The translations under genes and the position numbers were made by a program. 6,599 nt of DNA. Origin: Solirubrobacteraceae bacterium (GTDB lineage: Bacteria; Actinomycetota; Thermoleophilia; Solirubrobacterales; Solirubrobacteraceae). Shown here one piece after another: positions 1-5,868 of the stretch (positions are counted from its first letter, which is position 1; the number at the start of each line of letters is the position of its first letter). Under the pieces are notes generated by a model. It was not told the origin of the DNA. It saw only the letters and a program-made list of their open reading frames with translations, and searched no databases. Where the stretch lies: the NCBI GenBank assembly GCA_016462245.1, contig JAEMTR010000029.1, forward strand, positions 5,557 through 12,155. Direction: 5' to 3'.

Positions 1-1
1 C

Positions 2-490
2 TACGAGCGAAGTCCTAGCTCGCCATCGGTGGCTCCGGTGGGGTTGGTGGAGCGCGGCGACAAACGCGCCATCGTTCACGTTGCAGGGGCGGTGAAGCGG
101 CCCGGCGTTTACAAACTTCGATCCGACGCCCGCGTGCGTGACGCCGTGCGCCGCGCCGGCGGTGCTTCAAGTAGCGGCGACGCAAACGCGATCAACCTAG
201 CCGCCAAGCTTGTCGATGGAGTGCAGGTGATCGTGCCGCTGAAGGCTGGCAGGACTAGTGCGGGTGCCGCTCCGGCCGGCGCTAACGCTGCCTCCCCGGC
301 ACTAATTAGCCTCGGTAGCGCGACCGCTGAGCAGCTCGACACGCTCGACGGCGTCGGGCCGGCGACGGCCGCGAAGATCATTCAGTGGCGCACAGAAAAC
401 GGTGGCTTCACTAGCGTCGACGACCTTGAGGAGGTGCCGGGGATTGGACCGAAGAAGCTTGAGGCGCTGCGCTCGCAAGTAACTCCGTGA
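2..490 (+). CDS. comEA: ComEA-like competence DNA receptor, 5' end missing
   Basis: ComEA is a membrane-anchored protein that binds incoming double-stranded DNA at the cell surface during natural transformation and hands it to ComEC. The frame is open back to the left edge, so the N-terminus, expected to carry a signal or membrane anchor, lies outside the window. The GTG at 29 is only an internal codon or a poor start. An SLBB (soluble-ligand-binding beta-grasp) domain covers about 68-240 and contains the run VHVAGAVKRPGVY. An Ala/Pro-rich linker follows at about 245-300. The C-terminus has a tandem helix-hairpin-helix DNA-binding module: the first hairpin GVGPATAAKI lies near 347-376 and the second PGIGPKKLEAL at 437-469, with the family-typical NGGF between them. 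The stop TGA (488-490) overlaps the comEC start, so the two are co-transcribed and probably translationally coupled. The family call is firm; function in uptake is inferred from family and neighbour. Confidence 0.93.
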   Translation, partial: YERSPSSPSVAPVGLVERGDKRAIVHVAGAVKRPGVYKLRSDARVRDAVRRAGGASSSGDANAINLAAKLVDGVQVIVPLKAGRTSAGAAPAGANAASPALISLGSATAEQLDTLDGVGPATAAKIIQWRTENGGFTSVDDLEEVPGIGPKKLEALRSQVTP

Positions 491-2736
491 ACGCCGCCGC
501 TGCGGTGCTGCGCGAGCACCCTCGCCATCTGATTGCCGCCGCGCTGGTCTTAGCGCTGGCGCTGGCTTGGCGCTCGCCGCTCTGGCTCTCCGCGTTACTG
601 GTCGGCGCCGTCTTGCTGACAGCCTTCGCGCGGCTTGGCACGAGCGTCGCGCTGGCGCTGCTGGCAGCGTTGGTCGCTGGCGCGCTCTTTGCAAACGTGC
701 GCATGGCGTCGCTCGATCGTTCGCAGCTGAGCGGGCTGATCGGCCATGCGGTCAGCGGCGAGGTGACCTTCGCTCAGGCCCCGCGCCAGAGCAAGTTTGG
801 ATGGTCGGCGCTAGCGCGTCTGCACGGTGAGCCGGTCCTGGTGGCGGGAACTGAGCGCCCGCCGCAGCTGGCGGTCGGCGAAATCGCGGCCGTATCGGGC
901 TCGCTGCGCCCACTTCGTGAAGACGACCGCTGGCTCGCCGTGCAGCACGTCCGCGCAATTCTAAGACTGCGGTCAATCGCGCCAGCAAGCCGCCAGCGCG
1001 GCGGGCTAACCGGCGTCGTTGACGCTGTCCGCATGCGCGCGACTACTGCGCTCAGTGCCCAGCTACCGCCTGATCAGGCTGGCTTACTGCGCGGCATGAC
1101 GCTTGGTGACGACAGCGCAATGGCAACCGAGCTGCGCGGCGCGATGCGCCGCTCTGGGCTTGGCCACCTTGTCGCCGCTTCGGGCGCCAACGTCGCGCTG
1201 CTCGTGCTATTGGTCTTCGCACTCGGGGCAGTGGTAGCGGCACCGCGTTCGGCGCGCTTGCTGCTCGCGCTAGCCGCAATTGCTCTCTACATCCCCTTGG
1301 CTGGCAGCGGATCGTCGATTCAGCGCGCCGGTGTAATGGGAGCGGCGGGACTGATTGCGGCGCTAGCCTCGCGCCCCAGCTCGCGCTGGTATGCGCTGCT
1401 GCTGGCGGCGATTGTCACGCTCGCGCTTGACCCGCTCGCCTCTGAACAGCCCGGCTGGCAGCTCAGCTTCGCAGCAGTTGCGGCGATCAGCTTGCTCGCC
1501 GCTCCAATCCGCTTGCTACTCGAGGCGCGCCGCGTGCCTCCGCTGATTAGTGAGCCGCTCGCTTTGACGGCCGCGGCGACGCTCGGCAGCGCGCCGGTTG
1601 CCGCGGCCGCATTCGGAACGCTCTCACTCGTCTCGCTGCCGGCAAACCTCGCCGCGGCGCTACTCGTCGCTCCAGTGACATGGCTTGGGATGCTCGCCGC
1701 GCTGATCGGCCAGCTTTCCACGGCGCTGGCCGCGCCACTGACCTGGCTCGCCTACTGGCCGCTCAGCGCGATCATCACAATTGCTCGCTTTAGTTCGGCG
1801 CTGCCGGCGGCGCAGGTCAATGCAGGCGGCCCCGCTGTTGCAGCTGGCTGCCTCGCACTGACGATCTTGGTCCGTTTTGGCAGGCGTCGTCGCTACGCGT
1901 TAGTGATTTGCAGCACCTGCGCGCTGCTACTTGGCGGAGCAATTGTCGTCAGCGGCCAGCGCTCCGCTCTAGCGGCTCCTCCGGTAGGCACTGTGCGGGT
2001 CAGCTTCCTCGACATTGGGCAAGGAGATGCGACGCTGCTGCAAAGTGGCGAGCACAATGCACTGATCGACAGTGGTCCGCCGGGGGCGGGAATCGTCGAG
2101 CGGCTGAAAGAGTCCGGCGTTGAACGGCTTGATTTGCTTGTCGCAACGCACGCTCAGGCCGACCATCTAGGCGGCGCCGACGAAGTGCTCAGTGCAATGC
2201 CAGTAGCGGCGCTACTAGACGGGCGCGACGGCGTTGTTGAGCCCGAGGGCGCGGCGATGGCAGCCGCGGCAGGCGATCTTGGCGTTGCGCTTATTGCTCC
2301 AGCTGCAGGGGATCTATTCAGAATTGGTTCGCTAACGCTGGAGATTCTCTCGCCGCCTCGAGGCACAATGCCAGCCGCCGGCGCCGATCCAAACCAGCGC
2401 GCAATCGTGATCACTGCGAAGGCGCCGGGGCTCGACCTCCTGCTCACCGCCGACGCTGAATCCGACGTGCTCGCGCCGCTCCAAATGGCGCCGGTCGACG
2501 TTCTGAAAGTAAGTCACCACGGCAGCTCTGACGAGGGCCTGCCAGCGCTGCTCGCTCAGATCGAACCGCGGATCGCGGTGATAGAGGTCGGGGGTCGAAA
2601 CACTTACGGCCACCCAACGCGCGAGACGCTGGAAGCGCTTAACAGTGCCGGGGTTCAAACCTGGCGCACCGATAAAGACGGGACGGTGCGGATTGAAGCT
2701 GACCGTTCCGGCTTCCACGTCCAGCCGCCAACGTAA
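487..2736 (+). CDS. comEC: ComEC/Rec2 family DNA internalisation channel
   Basis: ComEC is the inner-membrane channel through which one strand of transforming DNA enters the cytoplasm; its metallo-beta-lactamase (MBL)-like domain is thought to degrade the other strand. The 749-residue protein has the full three-part architecture. Hydrophobic segments at about 14-71 lead into an OB-fold-like DUF4131 region (about 75-170). The multi-spanning Competence domain (about 190-465) contains GMTLGDD (203-209) and SGLGHLVAASGANV (223-236). After a membrane segment at about 470-489 comes the MBL domain (about 500-745), with DIGQGD at 509-514, D528, HAQADH at 555-560, D656, SHHGS at 676-680 and H709. Length is usual for the family. 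The GTG start at 487 is chosen because it overlaps the comEA stop (GTGA) and gives a complete N-terminus; no Shine-Dalgarno precedes it, which fits translational coupling. Q557 replaces the usual D/H, and N235 stands where many homologues have His. No frameshift or truncation is seen. Confidence 0.95.
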   Translation: MNAAAAVLREHPRHLIAAALVLALALAWRSPLWLSALLVGAVLLTAFARLGTSVALALLAALVAGALFANVRMASLDRSQLSGLIGHAVSGEVTFAQAPRQSKFGWSALARLHGEPVLVAGTERPPQLAVGEIAAVSGSLRPLREDDRWLAVQHVRAILRLRSIAPASRQRGGLTGVVDAVRMRATTALSAQLPPDQAGLLRGMTLGDDSAMATELRGAMRRSGLGHLVAASGANVALLVLLVFALGAVVAAPRSARLLLALAAIALYIPLAGSGSSIQRAGVMGAAGLIAALASRPSSRWYALLLAAIVTLALDPLASEQPGWQLSFAAVAAISLLAAPIRLLLEARRVPPLISEPLALTAAATLGSAPVAAAAFGTLSLVSLPANLAAALLVAPVTWLGMLAALIGQLSTALAAPLTWLAYWPLSAIITIARFSSALPAAQVNAGGPAVAAGCLALTILVRFGRRRRYALVICSTCALLLGGAIVVSGQRSALAAPPVGTVRVSFLDIGQGDATLLQSGEHNALIDSGPPGAGIVERLKESGVERLDLLVATHAQADHLGGADEVLSAMPVAALLDGRDGVVEPEGAAMAAAAGDLGVALIAPAAGDLFRIGSLTLEILSPPRGTMPAAGADPNQRAIVITAKAPGLDLLLTADAESDVLAPLQMAPVDVLKVSHHGSSDEGLPALLAQIEPRIAVIEVGGRNTYGHPTRETLEALNSAGVQTWRTDKDGTVRIEADRSGFHVQPPT

Positions 2737-2746
2737 ACTCGAACCC

Positions 2747-3718
2747 GTGCCTGAGCTTCAACCCGCGTACCTGATTCACGGCGAAGATCATGGTCGCGTC
2801 GCCGAGCGGCGCGGCAAGCTTGCTGTGCTCGCAGAAGCCCAATGCGGGGCAGGCGGGATCGAACAGTTCGATGCCCATAACGCCGACCCGGCCGCGATCG
2901 CTGGCGCGCTCAGCGTGATGACGATCGCCCTCGGCTGGCGCGTGCTTCTGATCAGCGGCTGCGAGCGCTGGCGCGACGCCGACGTGAAAGCCGACTTGGC
3001 CCCCGCAATGGCGGTGATGTCGGCTGCGACGACGGTCGCCTTCTTCGCCTCCGAAGATGGCCGCCAGCAGGCGCCAGAGGCGCTCCACAAGGCAGTCAAA
3101 GCCGCAGGCGGAACGATCGCCAAGGAAGGGGTGCTGAAGGCCAAGGAACTAGCGCCTTGGGCAATTGCGCAGGCCGCCGCTCTTTCAATCACGCTCGACG
3201 GAGCCGGGGCGCAGGCCCTGATAGCGCAAGTCGGCGAGCGCCAACAGCGGCTCTTGCGCGAGCTCGAAAAGTTCGCGCTCGAGTACGGAGCTGGCGCGAA
3301 GATCGGCGTTGAGGAAGTCAGCGAGTCGGCTGCCAACTCTTCGGAGCTGCTCGTTTGGGGCCTCGTCGACGCAGTCGTTGCCCGTGACCAACGCACGGCG
3401 CTACTGACCTATTTGAAGCTACGCGAGCAGAACGAAGACGCCGGCCGGCTCGCTGTGGCGATCGTGCGGCGTCTGCGCGACGTGACGGCGATTGCCGAGC
3501 GGCTTCAGGCGGGCGCAAGCGACTCACAGGCTGGGGCAGGGATTGCGGGCGGAAGCTACGCAGCGAAACGGAGAATGGCTGAGGCGCGAAGTGCCGATCC
3601 AGAGCTACTGCGCGAAGCGACAGAAGCACTCGCGGCGCTCGAACTGGCTAGCCGCGGCGGCAGCGCTCTTGATCAGGACACAGAGACGCTGCGCGTGATC
3701 GAGCGAATCGCTGCCTAA
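2747..3718 (+). CDS. holA: DNA polymerase III subunit delta
   Basis: HolA is the delta subunit of the clamp loader, which opens the sliding clamp so that it can be loaded on primed DNA at the replication fork. With the GTG start at 2747 the protein has 323 residues, normal for the family, and opens with the typical strand PAYLIHGED (6-14). The N-terminal AAA+-like fold lacks a functional Walker A motif, as expected for delta. RVLLISGCERW (65-75) matches the conserved strand before the lid region. The helix QVGERQQRLLRELEKFAL (161-178) is the hallmark linking to the helical collar domain, and GSYAAKRRM (269-277) matches the conserved segment near the C-terminus. The gene starts 10 bases after the comEC stop, so it belongs to the same operon. 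The frame is open further upstream to a GTG at 2645, but that would overlap comEC by 92 bases and add residues without family resemblance. No clear ribosome binding site is visible. Sequence divergence is high, as usual for delta; the synteny with comEC and rpsT supports the call. Confidence 0.92.
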   Translation: MPELQPAYLIHGEDHGRVAERRGKLAVLAEAQCGAGGIEQFDAHNADPAAIAGALSVMTIALGWRVLLISGCERWRDADVKADLAPAMAVMSAATTVAFFASEDGRQQAPEALHKAVKAAGGTIAKEGVLKAKELAPWAIAQAAALSITLDGAGAQALIAQVGERQQRLLRELEKFALEYGAGAKIGVEEVSESAANSSELLVWGLVDAVVARDQRTALLTYLKLREQNEDAGRLAVAIVRRLRDVTAIAERLQAGASDSQAGAGIAGGSYAAKRRMAEARSADPELLREATEALAALELASRGGSALDQDTETLRVIERIAA

Positions 3719-3724
3719 GTCGTG

Positions 3725-3991
3725 TTAGGCGCTGGCGCCGGCGCGGATCCGCGTTGCGCGGGACTTCTTGCGTGAACCGGTGTTCTTGTGCAGTGCGCCG
3801 TGGGCGACGGCCTTGTCGATCATCGAAGCGAGCTTCAAGTGCTCGGCGTCGGCAACAGAATTATCACCGTTCGCCACTGCATCTTCTAGGCGACGCTGGT
3901 AGGTCTTGATCGCCGACGTATAACGACGGTTCTCGAGCCGCTCACGTTCGCTGCGCGCATTTCGCTTCTTCTGTGAATTGAGATTGGCCAT
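3725..3991 (-). CDS. rpsT: 30S ribosomal protein S20
   Basis: S20 is a primary-binding protein of the small ribosomal subunit, contacting 16S rRNA early in 30S assembly. The 88-residue, strongly basic protein matches the family length and pattern. The N-terminus is ANLNSQKKRNARSERER, a long basic helix follows with RRYTSAIKTYQRRLEDAV (22-39), and the C-terminal signature HKNTGSRKKSR lies at 68-78. The ATG start (3989-3991) gives the standard MAN beginning. It is the only minus-strand gene here: it converges on holA with 6 bases between stop codons and diverges from murJ across 63 bases, so it must have its own promoter. An opposed holA/rpsT pair is also found in Mycobacterium tuberculosis. 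No Shine-Dalgarno is seen just upstream of the ATG; a -10-like TAGAAT 12 bases before it would give a very short leader. Confidence 0.98.
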   Translation of the reverse strand: MANLNSQKKRNARSERERLENRRYTSAIKTYQRRLEDAVANGDNSVADAEHLKLASMIDKAVAHGALHKNTGSRKKSRATRIRAGASA

Positions 3992-4054
3992 AGCCGAGTG
4001 CGAATTCTAGCGCCCTGCCTATTCGCCGGGGCCGACCCTTAGGATTGGGCGCTA
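3992..4054. promoter_or_regulatory. rpsT/murJ divergent intergenic region
   Basis: These 63 bases lie between two divergent start codons, so they should carry the rpsT promoter and possibly a murJ promoter. On the minus strand TAGAAT (4009 down to 4004) matches the TATAAT consensus at 5 of 6 positions and would start transcription about 5-6 bases before the rpsT ATG; no convincing -35 is found at the right spacing. On the plus strand TAGGAT (4040-4045) is a weaker candidate ahead of murJ. The AGGA inside it could instead act as a weak ribosome binding site 10 bases before the GTG. A perfect inverted repeat overlaps both ends of the region. The promoter roles are inference from position and match only. 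Confidence 0.45.
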
Positions 4055-4055
4055 G
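4007..4055. repeat. 9-bp perfect inverted repeat, 31-bp spacer
   Basis: CTAGCGCCC at 4007-4015 is the exact reverse complement of GGGCGCTAG at 4047-4055. The arm centres are 40 bases apart. The left arm shares three bases with the -10-like TAGAAT of rpsT on the minus strand; the right arm ends on the first base of the proposed murJ GTG start. The bases flanking each arm do not pair, so the match is exactly 9. It could be a paired operator for a regulator of both genes or an RNA stem, or chance. The repeat itself is plainly visible; any function is inference. Confidence 0.6.
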
Positions 4056-5818
4056 TGACCTCGAGGCCCGGTAGCCCAAACGACCCGAAGCCGGAGGATG
4101 ATCCCGGCGCCGAAGAGGCCGTACTCGACGCCGCGATTATAGGCGGCGTGTCGCCAGCCGCTGACGCTGAGGCCGGCGCCGCTGCAGCCCGCGCAGCGGT
4201 TCTCAAGATTGACGATGAAGGCCCCGATGCTCCGGGCGCCAAGGCCGGCGTCGCGCGCAACACGGTTCTCTTCTCGGTTGCAACCGGGCTTTCGCGCGTC
4301 GCCGGGTTGGCGCGCGAAATTCTCGCCGCCAGCTACTTCGGTACGAGTGGTGCGGCTTCGGCCTTCACGATCGCCTTCCAGCTCCCGAACCTTGTCCGCG
4401 GCCTCTTTGCCGACGCCGCGCTGAGCGCCGCCTTCGTCCCGGTCTTTGCCGAGTTCCTCGAGCAGAAGCGTCGGCGCGAAGCGATCCTCTTGGCTTCGAC
4501 GCTGTTCTGGATCATTCTGCTCGTCCTCGGCGCGCTCAGCGCGATCTTCATCTTCGCCGCTGGCGTTCTGATCCCGCTCTTCATTCCGGGCGACAACTTC
4601 ACGCCGCAGCTGATTGATTTAGCGATCGGGCTCTCGCAGGTGCTGTTCCCGATCGTTGTGCTGCTCGGGATCAACGGACTGCTGGTAGGAATCGTCAACA
4701 GCTACCACCACTTCACGATTCCGGCGCTCGCGCCACTGGTCTGGAACGTAGTGATCATCGGCGCGCTAATCGCACTGCGGCCGATGTTCAGCGGCGACGA
4801 TCAGATCTACGCCTACGCGATCGGCGTGCTGCTCGGCACAGTCGTCCAGCTGCTGATGGTAATTCCAGTATTGGCGAAGATCGACTTCCGGCTTAAGTTC
4901 CATTTCAACTGGCGCGACCCCGGCGTGACGCGCGTTCTGAAGTTGATGATTCCGGTCACAATCGGGCTCGGCGTGATCAACGTCGACCTCGTCATTAACT
5001 CCGTGGTCGGGGCGCTGATCTCGGATAGCGCGCCGCGTGCGATCGATGCCGCATTCCGCATCTACATGTTGCCGCAGGGGATCTTCAGCGTCGCCCTGGC
5101 AACGGTCCTATTCCCATCGCTCAGCCGCCTCGTGGCGCGCGGCGATACCGATGGCTTGCGCGCCCTCGTTGGCACCGGCACGCGCCAGAACTTGCTGCTG
5201 CTGGTGCCGGCGGCGGCCGCCACGATTGCGCTGGCGGTACCGATCACTGAGCTGATCTACCAGTACGGCGCCTTTAACGCGGACTCAACCGAAGAAGTTT
5301 CCACGGCGCTTTTCTGGTTTGCCTTCTCAATGCCGTTCGCGGGGCTCAACCTGCTGCTCACGCGCACCTTCTTCTCGCTCCAGCGGCCTTGGATTCCAAG
5401 CGCGCTGGCGGCCGGAAACCTCGCCGTTAATGCTGTTGTTTCGCTCCTTCTCTACAAGCCGCTCGGCATCGCTGGGCCGGTGATCGGCACGGTTGTTGCG
5501 AGCGCCGGCATGACGGCCGCTCAGATGGTCTACCTGCGGCGCCAGCTTGGTGGCTCAATCGAAGGGCGCGAAACGCTGATCATGACGGTCAAGGTGATTG
5601 TTTCGGCGATCCTGCTGGTCATCGTCAGTCGCGGCATCTGGCTCCTCGTCGACGGCGAAATCGGCAGCGCTGGGCCACTGACGCGGCTGATCGGCGTGCT
5701 GCCCGCGCTCGCCGCCGGGCTGCTCGTCTACCTTGGCGCAGTCAAGCTGCTGCGGATCCGTGAGGCCGATCAGATCCTTCAGTTCTTCACTAGCCGTCTG
5801 CGTGGCCTGCGCTCCTAA
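4055..5818 (+). CDS. murJ: MurJ/MviN lipid II flippase
   Basis: MurJ moves lipid II, the peptidoglycan building block, from the inner to the outer face of the cytoplasmic membrane. It belongs to the MOP transporter superfamily and is expected to have 14 membrane helices. The 587-residue product begins with a hydrophilic, Asp/Glu/Ala/Pro-rich stretch (1-65) lacking any membrane segment. The conserved core then opens with NTVLFSVATGLSRVAGLARE (69-88), followed by FGTSGAASAF (95-104), QLPNLVRGLFADAALSAAF and, in helix 7, AFRIYMLPQGIFSVALAT (333-350). By alignment from memory with E. coli MurJ, R81, R87, R115 and R335 match R18, R24, R52 and R270, which line the cavity; D39 and E273 are replaced by S102 and M338. 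GTG at 4055 is the first possible start after an in-frame TAG at 4040; GTG at 4148 is an alternative that would shorten the acidic tail by 31 residues. The gene lies divergent to rpsT and 50 bases before lepA. Confidence 0.93.
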   Translation: MTSRPGSPNDPKPEDDPGAEEAVLDAAIIGGVSPAADAEAGAAAARAAVLKIDDEGPDAPGAKAGVARNTVLFSVATGLSRVAGLAREILAASYFGTSGAASAFTIAFQLPNLVRGLFADAALSAAFVPVFAEFLEQKRRREAILLASTLFWIILLVLGALSAIFIFAAGVLIPLFIPGDNFTPQLIDLAIGLSQVLFPIVVLLGINGLLVGIVNSYHHFTIPALAPLVWNVVIIGALIALRPMFSGDDQIYAYAIGVLLGTVVQLLMVIPVLAKIDFRLKFHFNWRDPGVTRVLKLMIPVTIGLGVINVDLVINSVVGALISDSAPRAIDAAFRIYMLPQGIFSVALATVLFPSLSRLVARGDTDGLRALVGTGTRQNLLLLVPAAAATIALAVPITELIYQYGAFNADSTEEVSTALFWFAFSMPFAGLNLLLTRTFFSLQRPWIPSALAAGNLAVNAVVSLLLYKPLGIAGPVIGTVVASAGMTAAQMVYLRRQLGGSIEGRETLIMTVKVIVSAILLVIVSRGIWLLVDGEIGSAGPLTRLIGVLPALAAGLLVYLGAVKLLRIREADQILQFFTSRLRGLRS

Positions 5819-5868
5819 CTGAGCGCCGTTTGAGCTCGCCCTACGCTGTATCCCGAGCATAAGCCGCC

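Noticed and set aside
2645..2746. Upstream extension of holA to a GTG at 2645
   Set aside because: It would overlap comEC by 92 bases and add residues unlike delta-subunit N-termini; GTG 2747 gives the expected beginning.
2788..3396. A 202-codon open frame on the minus strand across holA
   Set aside because: It lies antisense to a well-supported gene, its composition (Ala/Ser/Arg-rich) is typical of the mirror frames of GC-rich genes, and it shows no recognisable motif.
3742..3753. Palindrome CGCGGATCCGCG as a transcription terminator
   Set aside because: It encodes the rpsT C-terminus, forms only a short stem and has no T-run on either strand.
4040..4045. TAGGAT as the murJ -10 element
   Set aside because: It matches the consensus at only 4 of 6 positions and has no -35 partner; it is mentioned in the intergenic entry but not called separately.
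5819..5868. Terminator or promoter in the murJ-lepA gap
   Set aside because: Only a 5-base inverted match (GCTCG 5834-5838, CGAGC 5854-5858) and a loose TACGCT are present; neither is strong enough to annotate.
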